From: JARFVT01 sp036677425
GTDB taxonomy: Bacteria; Pseudomonadota; Alphaproteobacteria; UBA8366; Aestuariispiraceae
Assembly (NCBI GenBank): GCA_036677425.1
Contig: JARFVT010000013.1
Span: 1,364,001-1,428,000 of the forward strand
Direction: 5' to 3'
DNA: 64,000 nt
Below, one piece after another: positions 39,132 through 48,574 of this stretch (its first letter is position 1; every line of letters begins with the position of its first letter). The notes under the pieces are model-generated. The model ran no database searches, was not told where the DNA came from, and saw only the letters and a program-made list of their open reading frames with translations. The translations under genes were made by a program, and so were the position numbers.

Positions 39132-39992
39132 ATGCGTAATTTACTAAAACTATCCTCCGTTTTTCTATTACTAGTTCTTATGGGCTGTGCCCCGCGTATT
39201 GCTGATATTGCAGCCAATCCACCATCTTCTGGTAATTTTGAAAAAGCCTTATTTGATAACTATATTGAATTGGCAAATTTAGAAAATGCTGAATATGACC
39301 GTGTGGATGCAGGTAAATTTGCTGCACGTGCTGCGACTATTTCTGCGGGTAATGAAGTTGCACCTGAAGAAATATCCATGCGTAATTTGCCAGCTGATCG
39401 TGTAGGCATATTAACTGGGGCTAGGGCGCGTTTGGTGCGGGCATTTGAAAGTGGCGCAATTAAATCAGCACCCATTGAATTGGCAAAGGCACAATCAAGC
39501 TTTGATTGCTGGATGCAAGAACAAGAAGAAAACCGCCAATATAAGGATATTGAAGCTTGTCAAAATGATTTCATTGCAGCAATGAATAAAGTTGATGCTG
39601 CATCGAAAATAACACAGGCTGCTCCTATGGCAACAACTTCTTCAATTGCTGCTTATATGCCAAGCAAAATGGTTGTTTATTTTGATTTTGATAAATCTTC
39701 TATCACTAGTAGTATTATGAAAAAAATTAATAATATCGTTGCTGCCTACAAAAACTCTGGCGCATCAAGTTTAAATATTGGTGGTCATACTGATACATCT
39801 GGCTCTAACAATTATAATGACAAGCTTTCAGGCTTGCGTGTTAATAATGTTCGTGATGCATTGATTGCTAAATCTATTCCTGCTAGTGCAGTTTCAGCAG
39901 TATCATTCGGTAAAAGAATGCCTGCAAAAATTACTGGTGATAATGTTCGTGAAGCACAAAATCGTCGTGTTGAAGTTAGGTTTTTAAAATAA
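39132..39992 (+). CDS. OmpA-family outer-membrane lipoprotein
   Basis: A 286-residue protein with a lipoprotein signal (VFLLLVLMGC, Cys19). Residues 190-285 are an OmpA-type peptidoglycan-binding domain: VVYFDFDKSSIT, NIGGHTDTSGSNNYNDKLS, LRVNNVRDALI and AQNRRVEVRF. The middle region (30-180) is helical and has two cysteines (CWMQEQEENRQYKDIEAC) that could form a disulfide. It resembles Pal-like cell-envelope anchors but is longer and not adjacent to tol genes. AAGGAA precedes the ATG. A strong terminator follows. Confidence 0.85.
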   Translation: MRNLLKLSSVFLLLVLMGCAPRIADIAANPPSSGNFEKALFDNYIELANLENAEYDRVDAGKFAARAATISAGNEVAPEEISMRNLPADRVGILTGARARLVRAFESGAIKSAPIELAKAQSSFDCWMQEQEENRQYKDIEACQNDFIAAMNKVDAASKITQAAPMATTSSIAAYMPSKMVVYFDFDKSSITSSIMKKINNIVAAYKNSGASSLNIGGHTDTSGSNNYNDKLSGLRVNNVRDALIAKSIPASAVSAVSFGKRMPAKITGDNVREAQNRRVEVRFLK

Positions 39993-40016
39993 TATTATAT
40001 TATTAGTAACATTTAA

Positions 40017-40051
40017 ACGGGCCAGTAAATATTTTCTGGCTCGTTTTTTTA
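40017..40051 (+). terminator. Rho-independent terminator after the OmpA-like gene
   Basis: ACGGGCCAG and CTGGCTCGT form a nine-base stem (one G-T pair) around a ten-base loop, followed by seven T residues. Confidence 0.88.
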
Positions 40052-40196
40052 TGTAATTTTTACATTTAATGCCGCATTTATAATAGATAATGCCTTTAAT
40101 GGCATTTAAACAAATATATTGTATCTTTTAAATATAAGAATAAAAGCTATATAAGATTAGCAAATTAAATATTAAATTGTTGGGAAGGTAGCAATA

Positions 40197-41582
40197 ATGC
40201 CATTTAGTATATTTGAGTTATTTAAAGTTGGCATTGGCCCATCAAGTTCACATACTGTGGGGCCAATGGTCGCGGGGAGTGAATTTATCGCAGAATTAAA
40301 AACATTGAATTTGGTAGAGAAAACCACACGAATTAAGACAGAGCTTTATGGATCATTGGCCTTAACAGGCAAAGGGCATGCAAGTGATACGGCAATCTTA
40401 CTTGGGCTTTCAGGCGAGAAGCCAGACCTAATTGATGCTGATAAAATCCCTGCAATGGTTGAAAATATACGCTCTATTCGTGCGTTAAATATATGTGGTA
40501 ATAAAATAATATCATTTAATGAGAGTAATGATTTAATATTTCATTTTGAAAAAAGCCTACCACATCATAGCAATGGCATGAAATTTAGTGCTTTTGATGC
40601 GGCTGGTACTATTTTATTAAAACAAGAATATTATTCTATCGGTGGCGGTTTCATTGCTAAATCAAGTGATTATGATGATAGCAATGGTGAAAATCCATTG
40701 GATAATATCGATGTTCCTTTTGCCTTCAAAACCGCAAAAGAAATGCTTGCCATGGGTAAAGAAAATGATAAAACCATTGCCGAGATGGTTGCTATCAATG
40801 AAATAACCGCCATTGATAGGGTTAAGTTATTTGCAGGGCTTGATAATTTGCGCGATATAATGCGTTCCTGTATTGATAAAGGCATGTCAAAAGAAGGTAT
40901 ACTTCCTGGTGGATTAAAAGTTAAGCGCAGAGCGCGAAATATTCACCGCCAATTAATGGCAAGCCAGCATAAAAATGAATATTCTCCGCATAATACAATG
41001 GATTGGGTTAGCCTATATGCCATTGCGGTAAATGAAGAAAATGCCGCAGGCGGGCGAGTCGTTACGGCACCAACCAATGGTGCAGCGGGTATTTTACCCG
41101 CCGTATTGCGATATTATGAAGATATTTGCCCTAATTATAGGGTGGAAGGTGTTTATGATTTTTTACTTACCGCTACGGCGATCGGCAGTTTGATAAAATT
41201 AAACGCATCCATATCAGGAGCAGAGGTTGGATGCCAAGGCGAAGTTGGTAGTGCATGCGCTATGGCGGCGGCGGGGCTTGCTTCGGCATTTGGTGCAACG
41301 AATGAGCAAATTACAAATGCGGCGGAAATCGCCATTGAACATCATTTAGGCATGACCTGCGATCCAATTGGTGGGTTAGTGCAAGTTCCATGTATTGAAC
41401 GCAATGCCATGGGCGCGGTCAAGGCAATAAATGCCGCATCATTGGCAATGAAAGGCGATGGCACGCATTTTGTATCATTAGACGATGTTATTCGAACTAT
41501 GCGTGATACGGGTAGAGACATGCATAAAAAATATAAAGAAACCAGTACAGGCGGATTAGCAGTTAATGTGGTAGAATGTTAA
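40197..41582 (+). CDS. sdaA: L-serine ammonia-lyase, iron-sulfur type
   Basis: Converts L-serine to pyruvate and ammonia. A 461-residue single-chain enzyme: N-terminal beta domain with FKVGIGPSSSHTVGPM, and C-terminal alpha domain with the cluster-binding cysteines in GCQGEVGSACAMAAAG and HLGMTCDPIGGLVQVPCIER. Length and order fit the single-chain SdaA/TdcG type. The start at 40197 has GGGAAGG 11 bases upstream. It stands alone after a terminator and converges with the flavin reductase. Confidence 0.96.
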   Translation: MPFSIFELFKVGIGPSSSHTVGPMVAGSEFIAELKTLNLVEKTTRIKTELYGSLALTGKGHASDTAILLGLSGEKPDLIDADKIPAMVENIRSIRALNICGNKIISFNESNDLIFHFEKSLPHHSNGMKFSAFDAAGTILLKQEYYSIGGGFIAKSSDYDDSNGENPLDNIDVPFAFKTAKEMLAMGKENDKTIAEMVAINEITAIDRVKLFAGLDNLRDIMRSCIDKGMSKEGILPGGLKVKRRARNIHRQLMASQHKNEYSPHNTMDWVSLYAIAVNEENAAGGRVVTAPTNGAAGILPAVLRYYEDICPNYRVEGVYDFLLTATAIGSLIKLNASISGAEVGCQGEVGSACAMAAAGLASAFGATNEQITNAAEIAIEHHLGMTCDPIGGLVQVPCIERNAMGAVKAINAASLAMKGDGTHFVSLDDVIRTMRDTGRDMHKKYKETSTGGLAVNVVEC

Positions 41583-41601
41583 ATAATGGATAGCATGTTA
41601 T

Positions 41602-42072
41602 TTAAATATGACGATATTTACCTTTGTAATAAACTAAAGGCTTAGCATCAACATTGCATGATATGTTGGTAACTTGAGCAACAATTATTTGATGGTCGCC
41701 ACCTTCATGAACCGCATGCATAAGGCATTCAATTGTGCCTAAGCAATTTTTTAATATAGGGCTGTTATTAATCGATATATCATAATCAATATTTTTAAAC
41801 TTATCTTTAGACTGCATGGCAAAATTATTTGAAATTTTTTCTTGATCTTCGGTCAAAATATTAATTGTAAAATGCTTATTCATAGAAAAAGCATCAAAAT
41901 TAAGGTTTTTTTTATCAAGGCAGAATAATACCAATGGCGGATCCAACGATACAGAGCTAAATGAATTTATTGTTATACCAATATAACTGCCATTATTTAA
42001 CGAACCAGCAACAACACATACACCTGTTGTAAAACAGCCACAAATATTTCTAAACTCTTTATCAGAAAACAA
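41602..42072 (-). CDS. Flavin reductase-like FMN-binding protein
   Basis: A 156-residue protein with CGCFTTGVCVVAG at the N terminus, GITINSFSSVSLDPPLVLFC (residues 31-50), FTINILTEDQE and HEGGDHQIIVAQV, the HpaC/RutF-like flavin reductase fold. These proteins reduce FMN or FAD with NAD(P)H, usually to supply a two-component monooxygenase. No monooxygenase partner is adjacent, so the substrate pathway is unknown. Length is normal. Confidence 0.85.
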   Translation of the reverse strand: MFSDKEFRNICGCFTTGVCVVAGSLNNGSYIGITINSFSSVSLDPPLVLFCLDKKNLNFDAFSMNKHFTINILTEDQEKISNNFAMQSKDKFKNIDYDISINNSPILKNCLGTIECLMHAVHEGGDHQIIVAQVTNISCNVDAKPLVYYKGKYRHI

Positions 42073-42218
42073 TATGATAACCCTTATATATTTATGGCTT
42101 AAACCATCAAGTTAATTGCATATTTTCATAGATAATATTACAATTTATTATCAATATATCAAATATTATATTTTGATCTAAGTCAACTGCTTCACAGGGT
42201 AATATCAAGAAGATATAA

Positions 42219-43001
42219 ATGGCTATTAAAAAAATCCCAACTATTATAATTACAATTTTATTACAGGCATTTGCTGCCATTATATTGGTTGGAATTATCC
42301 AATTCTCATTCCACGGGTTTGATATGTCCTTGCCATTATGGTCAAAGTTATTGTTGCAATCATTATTTGCAGCAAGCCTAAGTTGGTTTTTTAAGCAAGC
42401 AAAATGGTGGTGGCTCATAAATCTAATCGCACCGACGGCGGTTATTCTTGCCAATCGCTTCGCTTTGGATTTAGGCTTGCCATTATGGCTATATCCAGTA
42501 ATATTTTTTGTAATATTATTATTATTTTGGAATAGTATAAACGAATATGTACCACTTTATCTAAGCAATAAAACAGCCACTAATGCCCTGATCGATCTAT
42601 TAGAAAATAAAATAGACGGTATTAAGTTTATTGATCTTGGTTGTGGATTGTCTGGAAGTTTATTATGTTTGGCAAAAACATTGCCACAGCATATTTTTGT
42701 TGGTGTTGAAACCGCGCCCTTAGCCTATATTATATCAAAGATAAGATGCAAATTATCATCGGCAAATAATATATCAATTAATTTTAAAAATATATGGGAT
42801 GTTGATTTATCGCAATATCAATATGTTTATGCTTTTCTTTCACCAGCGATAATGACAAAATTATACGCCAAAACTGACGCTGAAATGAAAACAGGTTCTA
42901 TATTTATAAGTAATTCTTTTAAGGTAGTGGATAATCCTGCTACATATATTATGGAATTGGTGGACAATCGACAAACAAAATTGCATATTTGGATAAAATA
43001 A
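42219..43001 (+). CDS. Membrane-anchored class I SAM-dependent methyltransferase
   Basis: A 260-residue protein. Four hydrophobic segments fill residues 7-110 (IIITILLQAFAAIILVGIIQ; SLFAASLSWFF; WWWLINLIAPTAVILANR; LWLYPVIFFVILLLFW). The C-terminal half is a Rossmann methyltransferase with motif I IDLGCGLSGSLLCLAK and an acidic residue in FVGVETAPLAYI. It divides to the right 109 bases before motA. The substrate is unknown. AAGAAGAT precedes the ATG. Confidence 0.72.
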   Translation: MAIKKIPTIIITILLQAFAAIILVGIIQFSFHGFDMSLPLWSKLLLQSLFAASLSWFFKQAKWWWLINLIAPTAVILANRFALDLGLPLWLYPVIFFVILLLFWNSINEYVPLYLSNKTATNALIDLLENKIDGIKFIDLGCGLSGSLLCLAKTLPQHIFVGVETAPLAYIISKIRCKLSSANNISINFKNIWDVDLSQYQYVYAFLSPAIMTKLYAKTDAEMKTGSIFISNSFKVVDNPATYIMELVDNRQTKLHIWIK

Positions 43002-43109
43002 CATTATGAATAATTTATATCTAAATAAAATATTATAGAAAATGTGAATAGTATGGTTTATGTTCTAGTTATTTTATGTAGATAAATATAAATGCGGGAT
43101 AAAGTATAA

Positions 43110-43973
43110 ATGTTTGTAATAATTGGTATGATTGGTGTTGTCGCGGCGGTGATTGGTAGTTACTCGGCCATGGGTGGTAAGATGGCTGTGTTAAACCAAC
43201 CATTTGAAGTGGTAATTATTTTTGGCTCTGGCATGTGTGCATTTGTCGTTGGCAATCCTATTGTTATCGTTAAAAAGGGCTTTGGTCGTTTGGCTGGTTG
43301 TTTGAAATCACCAAAATATAAAAAAGCCGATTATCTTGAATTATTAATGGTGCAATATCAAGTGTTTCGATTAATGAAACAAAAAGGCGCACTTGCATTA
43401 GAGGTGCATGTGGAAAATTCCCATGAAAGTAGTTTATTCAAAGAATTCCCTAAATTTCATAATGATCACCATGCTCTTGATTTTTTCTGTGATTATTTAC
43501 GAATGATGACATTGGGTACGGATAATCCATATGAAATAGAGGCGTTGATGGATCAAGAATTAGAAGTTCACCATCATGAAGATCATGCTGTTGCCCATGC
43601 ATTAACTGGTTTAGCAGAAGGATTCCCCGCGCTTGGTATTGTTGCGGCCGTGCTTGGTATTATTAAAACCATGGGTTCAATTTCTGAACCACCCGAAGTA
43701 TTGGGTAACTTGATCGCTGGTGCTTTGGTTGGTACTTTTTTGGGTATTTTACTTTGCTATGGATGGTTCGGGCCGCTTGCCAGTACAGCAAAACAAATGA
43801 TGGAAGAAGAAGCAAGCTATATGACATGTTTAAAAGCAGGAATCTTGGCGCATTTACAAGGATATGCACCACAGGTATCAGTTGAATTTGCCAGAAAAGC
43901 TCTTTATGCGCATAATCGACCAACTTTTATCGAAGTTGAAGAAGCCGCCGGTGCGCTGCCTACTGTGACATAG
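43110..43973 (+). CDS. motA: Flagellar motor stator protein MotA
   Basis: A 287-residue inner-membrane protein with four helices: an N-terminal hairpin (VIIGMIGVVAAVIGSYSAM and FEVVIIFGSGMCAFVVGN) and a C-terminal pair (FPALGIVAAVLGIIKTMGSI, IAGALVGTFLGILLCYGWFG) containing the conserved prolines. With MotB it forms the proton channel that drives flagellar rotation. It is followed four bases later by motB, so the three stator genes form an operon. Confidence 0.96.
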   Translation: MFVIIGMIGVVAAVIGSYSAMGGKMAVLNQPFEVVIIFGSGMCAFVVGNPIVIVKKGFGRLAGCLKSPKYKKADYLELLMVQYQVFRLMKQKGALALEVHVENSHESSLFKEFPKFHNDHHALDFFCDYLRMMTLGTDNPYEIEALMDQELEVHHHEDHAVAHALTGLAEGFPALGIVAAVLGIIKTMGSISEPPEVLGNLIAGALVGTFLGILLCYGWFGPLASTAKQMMEEEASYMTCLKAGILAHLQGYAPQVSVEFARKALYAHNRPTFIEVEEAAGALPTVT

Positions 43974-43976
43974 CCT

Positions 43977-44867
43977 ATGGCTGATGCGTTAGAAGGCAAT
44001 GATCTTCCACTATTATTGGTAAAGAAGAAAAAACTTCCACCCGAAGCCCATGGCGGCGCATGGAAAGTGGCTTATGCGGATTTTGTTACCGCAATGATGG
44101 CATTTTTTTTGCTGTTATGGTTGTTAAATGCAACTACAGAAGATGCGATGACGGGGGTTGCAGAATATTTTGCCCCAACAAATATTGCCAAAGATGACGT
44201 GGCCATTGGCGAAGCAATGAAAGGTCTTGCCGCATCGGTTGAAGGCGCTTTGCGCTCCGCTAGCTCTAGGCCCAGTGTTTCTATTGCTATTCCAACTTAT
44301 GGTAGGGAGGAAGAAGGGGAAATATCAGGCGAAGAGCGTATCGACACAGATGATTTAGAGGCAAATACAAGTAATGCCTCGGCGGAAGAAAAAGAAGATA
44401 ATGTGCTTAGCGATGTCACCTCTCAATTACGCCAATCAATAGAGCAAATATCAGAATTTAAAGATTTTCAAGATAGCCTGTTGATAGATGTAACACCAGA
44501 AGGTTTGCATATTCAAATATTGGATCAAGAAAAAAAGGCAATGTTTAAAAAAAACACATCGATCTTAACCAAAAAAGCTAGGCGTTTATTAGCATTAATA
44601 GGAAGCCTAATATCGAGATTGCCAAATGATGTATTTATAACGGGTCATACGGAAGAAAATGATTTTAGGCGTAATTATAATTATGGTAATTGGGAATTAT
44701 CAAGTGATAGGGCGGCAATTGCACGCAAATGGTTAGTTGATGCAGGGGTTAATGAAAAACAAATAATACTTGTAGCTGGCAAGGCCGCAACTGATTTATT
44801 GGATCTTAAAAACCCTAAATCAGGTCGCAACAGGCGTATAAGTATTTTACTTACACATATGAAATAA
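43977..44867 (+). CDS. motB: Flagellar motor stator protein MotB, first paralog
   Basis: A 296-residue protein. HGGAWKVAYADFVTAMMAFF carries the membrane helix with proton-binding D35. Next comes an acidic linker (about 75-145), then a peptidoglycan-binding OmpA-like domain (about 160-295) with FITGHTEENDF, LSSDRAAIARKWL and GRNRRISILLT. It starts four bases after motA. Being immediately followed by a second MotB is unusual. Confidence 0.94.
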   Translation: MADALEGNDLPLLLVKKKKLPPEAHGGAWKVAYADFVTAMMAFFLLLWLLNATTEDAMTGVAEYFAPTNIAKDDVAIGEAMKGLAASVEGALRSASSRPSVSIAIPTYGREEEGEISGEERIDTDDLEANTSNASAEEKEDNVLSDVTSQLRQSIEQISEFKDFQDSLLIDVTPEGLHIQILDQEKKAMFKKNTSILTKKARRLLALIGSLISRLPNDVFITGHTEENDFRRNYNYGNWELSSDRAAIARKWLVDAGVNEKQIILVAGKAATDLLDLKNPKSGRNRRISILLTHMK

Positions 44868-44899
44868 TAAATATAATTAAAGGTTATATTCAAATTTAA

Positions 44900-45811
44900 A
44901 TGGCTGATGATCAAAATATTATAATAAAAATAAAAAAAATCAAGGATAACACTGCCCATGGCGGTGCGTGGAAGATTGCCTATGCGGATTTTGTTACTGC
45001 AATGATGGCATTTTTCTTATTGCTTTGGTTGCTTAGTGCCACAGAACAAGAAACATTAGAGGGGCTTTCAAATTACTTTACGCCCACATTACTAACCGAA
45101 GTTGGTGAAAGCGGTAGCGGTGGAATGTTTGGCGGTATAACATCAAATGAGCCAGGGCCAACCGAAGATAAAATACATACGGCATCACTTCCACAAGAAG
45201 TCAGCATTAATGGAAATATTATATCGCAATCAGATAAGGCTGGTCAAAAAGATGAAAATTCTACTGGCAACACTGGTAAAATTGACGGCAAAGCTGAAGA
45301 TATTAATTTGAACACGACAAAACGCCTATTAGGAAAGGCGATTAATGATTTGCCTGATGAATTAGCCGATTTAAAACAATCCATTTTAACTGACATAACC
45401 GATGATGGCCTGCGTATTCAAATAATAGATCAATCAAATAAAGGTAATTTTAAGCATGGTAGTTCCGAATTAACCGAACGTGCAGAAATATTAATTCAAT
45501 TTATTTCCCAATATATCAGTCGTTTGCCTAATAAAATATCAATAACGGGTCATACAGCAAATGATAATGAAAGCGATGATGATTGGCGGCTTTCGATTGA
45601 TAGGGCCAATTCGGCACGAAGAGCGTTATTAAAATGGAATATTTCACCAGTGCGTATTGTATCGATCAATGGCAAATCTAATACGGAACCATTATATAGT
45701 AAAAAACCGTCTTTGCCGCAAAATAGGCGCATGGTGGTTATATTACTTCGTACAGATATTAAAAAAGAAACCAGCGATAAGCGCATAAAACCGCCATCAA
45801 TTTTAAAATAA
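44900..45811 (+). CDS. motB: Flagellar motor stator protein MotB, second paralog
   Basis: A 303-residue protein with the same layout: AHGGAWKIAYADFVTAMMAF (D30), a Gly/Ser-rich and charged linker, then an OmpA-like domain with SITGHTANDNESDDDWRLS and QNRRMVVILL. It starts 33 bases after the first motB. The helix and domain core are close to its neighbour while the linker differs, as expected for an old tandem duplication. It may form alternative or mixed stators with the single MotA. Confidence 0.93.
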   Translation: MADDQNIIIKIKKIKDNTAHGGAWKIAYADFVTAMMAFFLLLWLLSATEQETLEGLSNYFTPTLLTEVGESGSGGMFGGITSNEPGPTEDKIHTASLPQEVSINGNIISQSDKAGQKDENSTGNTGKIDGKAEDINLNTTKRLLGKAINDLPDELADLKQSILTDITDDGLRIQIIDQSNKGNFKHGSSELTERAEILIQFISQYISRLPNKISITGHTANDNESDDDWRLSIDRANSARRALLKWNISPVRIVSINGKSNTEPLYSKKPSLPQNRRMVVILLRTDIKKETSDKRIKPPSILK

Positions 45812-45875
45812 CTTGAAAATATAAAATATATGACCAATTTATGGATATACTATAACTTTATTGGGAGATATTAAG

Positions 45876-46355
45876 TTGGGTAATGATATGAGCAAAGAAA
45901 ATGGCGCGCGTGGGTTTAACTTGGGCCGCAATTTTGGTGCAAAAAATAAAACATCTAATGATCCTGATGTCGTAGCAAGGCGTGCAATTGCTTATGTAAT
46001 TGATATAGTTATTTTATCATTCGCAGTGCCGATCAGTTGGTTTTTTTTGATTATATCATTTGGAATTTTATCGCCATTGATTATGATTGGCATGTTTTTA
46101 TTGCCAATTGCCTATCATAGCCTAATGATTTCATCGTCAATGTCGGCAACATTGGGGCAGCGGTTTATGGGTATAAAAACCGTATCAAAAGATGGCAGTG
46201 AAGTTGATCTATTCAATGCGATAATTCTGGTTGCAATATTTTATGCCTCAATTGCATTGACTGGTGGTTTTATATTAATTTGGTGTTTATTTGATGATAA
46301 ACAACGATTTTTACATGATATATTGGCAGCAACAATCATTATTCGTAACGTTTAA
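45876..46355 (+). CDS. RDD family membrane protein
   Basis: About 160 residues. VVARRAIAYVIDIVILSFAV is the R-D-D-containing first helix. ISFGILSPLIMIGMFLLPIA, TLGQRFMGIKTVSKDGS and IALTGGFILIWCLFDDKQRF follow, as in RDD proteins of unknown or transport-related function. The start is uncertain: GGGAG at 45863 favours TTG 45876, with ATG 45888 as the alternative. Its position before the aminoacyltransferase gene is common in alphaproteobacteria. Confidence 0.82.
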   Translation: MGNDMSKENGARGFNLGRNFGAKNKTSNDPDVVARRAIAYVIDIVILSFAVPISWFFLIISFGILSPLIMIGMFLLPIAYHSLMISSSMSATLGQRFMGIKTVSKDGSEVDLFNAIILVAIFYASIALTGGFILIWCLFDDKQRFLHDILAATIIIRNV

Positions 46356-46408
46356 TTAAGCCGCCATACAGTATAATACAGTAATTTAATTTATAATAAA
46401 AAAGCCCG

Positions 46409-47161
46409 ATGTTTAATTTTTATCACTCCCCATCCATGCCATGCCCATATATTAAAGGTTTGTTTGAACAGCAAACATTCATCAAGCTTTCAAATGATAA
46501 AGCCACAGAAGAATATAATGAATTAAGTCGTGCGGGTTTTAGGCGTTCACATGATACTGTTTATCGCCCAAGCTGTTGTAAATGTAATGCTTGTAAAACT
46601 GTCCGTATTAAAGTCAATGATTTTAAATTGAATAAAAATTGGCAACGAATTTTAAATAAAAATAAAAATATATCTATGAAAATTATTAACGGGAAAATTA
46701 TTAACGGGAAAATTATTAACGGGAAAATTACTGACGGGGAATATATCGGTCAGCTTGATAATGACGAACAATTCAATCTTTTTTCAAAATATGTAACTAC
46801 GCGCCATATGGAAGGCGGAATGGCAGCAATGACCCGCGACGATTATAATAATTTATTATCAAGCCCCGTAGATACAAATATTATTGAATTTCGTGATATG
46901 CAAAATAAACTTGTTAGCGGCTGTATCATCGATAATTTAGACGATGGAATATCGGCTGTTTATAGTTTTTTTGATATTAACTTAGTCAAAAATAGTTTGG
47001 GCAGTTATATGATATTAAAGCTTATCGAATTAGCAAATAAACATAACTTACCTTATGTCTATTTAGGGTTTATAATAAAAAACAACCCAAAGATGATATA
47101 TAAATCACGTTTTAAGCCGCTTGAGCTATTTAAAAATGGCTTGTGGCAGCCCTATATATAA
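46409..47161 (+). CDS. bpt: Aspartate/glutamate leucyltransferase (Bpt/Ate family)
   Basis: Transfers leucine from tRNA to N-terminal Asp or Glu, marking proteins for ClpAP. A 250-residue protein: CPYIKGLFEQQTFIKL, AGFRRSHDTVYRPSC, CKCNACKTVRIKV, and DGISAVYSFFDINLVKNSLG with YVYLGFIIKNNPKMIYKSRF are the family motifs. Residues about 91-110 contain a four-copy 15-base repeat (KIING units) not expected in the family. Confidence 0.93.
   Translation: MFNFYHSPSMPCPYIKGLFEQQTFIKLSNDKATEEYNELSRAGFRRSHDTVYRPSCCKCNACKTVRIKVNDFKLNKNWQRILNKNKNISMKIINGKIINGKIINGKITDGEYIGQLDNDEQFNLFSKYVTTRHMEGGMAAMTRDDYNNLLSSPVDTNIIEFRDMQNKLVSGCIIDNLDDGISAVYSFFDINLVKNSLGSYMILKLIELANKHNLPYVYLGFIIKNNPKMIYKSRFKPLELFKNGLWQPYI
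46681..46740. repeat. In-frame 15-bp tandem repeat inside bpt
   Basis: Three perfect copies of AATTATTAACGGGAA plus a fourth with three changes. Each adds five residues (KIING), so copy number can vary without shifting the frame. Confidence 0.92.
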
Positions 47162-47363
47162 ATGGTTATTCAACCATTGCATTTATTTAATATACATATT
47201 AAATTTTAACCAGTTCAAATGTCTTGCTTAACTATTTATAAACGGGTAGCATTTCTAATAGTGATTTTCATCAATTCGCTAAATTAAAAATATAATTCTA
47301 AAATGGAATGCCAATATATTATTTAGGCAAAACCATGAATGATTAACTGTGAGATTTAAATAT

Positions 47364-48461
47364 ATGAAACGTCGTGATTTTCTTAAAAATGCAACCTTGG
47401 CAACGGGTGCTATTGCTGTATCAAGTTTAGCAGCACCAGCAATAGCCGAAGGCGTGCGCGAACTTAAAATGGTTACCACATGGCCAAAAAACTTTCCCGG
47501 CCTTGGCACAGGGGCGCAACGTTTTGCCGATAGTGTTGGCAAAGTGTCGGGTGGTAAAATCAAGGTTAAATTATTTGCTGCTGGTGAGTTAGTGCCAGCA
47601 ATGGAATCTTTTGACGCAGTGTCAACTGGTGCTGCTGATATGTATCATGCTGCCGAATATTATTGGCAAGGCAAACATAAGGCATTTAACTTTTTTACGG
47701 CTGTTCCTTATGGTTTTACTGCGAGTGAAATTGATTCATGGATCAATTTTGGCGGTGGACAAAAATTATGGGATGAGCTTGCCGCAGGTTTTAATCTTAA
47801 AAATATGTCTTGTGGTAATACTGGCGTGCAGATGGGCGGCTGGTTCAATAAAGAAATTAACAGCCTTGACGATTATAAAGGTTTAAAAATTCGGATGCCA
47901 GGTCTTGGTGGCGAAGTATTGCGCCGTATTGGTGCCGCCGCTGTTACATTGCCTGGTGGTGAAATTTTCTCTTCCCTACAATCTGGTGCAATTGATGCAA
48001 CCGAATGGGTTGGCCCGTGGAATGATTTGGCCTTTGGTTTTTATAAAGTTACCAAATATTATTACTGGCCTGGTTTCCACGAACCTGGTGCATCTTTGGC
48101 TGTTGGTACAAATAAAGATGTATGGGATTCATTTTCTCCATCTGATCAGGCATTGTTGAAAAGTTGTGCTGCGGCAGAAAATAATAGAATGTTCTCTGAA
48201 TATAATGCCCGTAACAATGACTCATTGGATGTATTGATTAATAAACATGATGTGCAATTACGCAAAATGCCCGATGATGTCATGAATGCCATCGGCAATA
48301 TGTCTGGCGATGTTGTCGGCGAAGTAGGCGATGTGGATGATATTGGTGCAAGAATATATAACAGCTTCATTAAATTCCGTAGGCAGTCTATTTCTTGGTC
48401 TAAAATTTCAGAACAAGCATATTTAGCCAGCCGCCTATTACCATTTAAATATGGTAAATAA
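47364..48461 (+). CDS. dctP: TRAP transporter substrate-binding protein (DctP family)
   Basis: A 365-residue periplasmic protein with a Tat-like signal (MKRRDFLKNATLATGAIAVS, cleavage near APAIAEG). KMVTTWPKNFPGLGTGAQRF, DAVSTGAADMYHAAEYYWQG, MPGLGGEVLRRIGAAAVTLP and ATEWVGPWNDLAFGFYKVTK resemble TakP-type proteins that bind alpha-keto acids or related carboxylates. ATG 47364 is preferred over an in-frame GTG at 47349 because the signal peptide begins there. The permease genes follow after a hairpin. Confidence 0.92.
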   Translation: MKRRDFLKNATLATGAIAVSSLAAPAIAEGVRELKMVTTWPKNFPGLGTGAQRFADSVGKVSGGKIKVKLFAAGELVPAMESFDAVSTGAADMYHAAEYYWQGKHKAFNFFTAVPYGFTASEIDSWINFGGGQKLWDELAAGFNLKNMSCGNTGVQMGGWFNKEINSLDDYKGLKIRMPGLGGEVLRRIGAAAVTLPGGEIFSSLQSGAIDATEWVGPWNDLAFGFYKVTKYYYWPGFHEPGASLAVGTNKDVWDSFSPSDQALLKSCAAAENNRMFSEYNARNNDSLDVLINKHDVQLRKMPDDVMNAIGNMSGDVVGEVGDVDDIGARIYNSFIKFRRQSISWSKISEQAYLASRLLPFKYGK

Positions 48462-48479
48462 TAGCTAATCATTTGATAT

Positions 48480-48520
48480 ACAAAGACACCCGTGAAAGTA
48501 AATTTCGCGGGTGTCTTTGT
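48480..48520 (+). terminator. Hairpin between dctP and the permease genes
   Basis: CAAAGACACCCG and CGGGTGTCTTTG (plus one A-T pair) form a perfect stem around a 15-base loop. It lies between the binding-protein and permease genes and lacks a T run on this strand. It probably stabilises the abundant dctP mRNA or attenuates permease expression, as is usual in TRAP operons. Confidence 0.75.
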
Positions 48521-48574
48521 AAAAAATATTGGCTCAATATATAGGTTATCATAAAATAACCAGGGGTAATTTAA

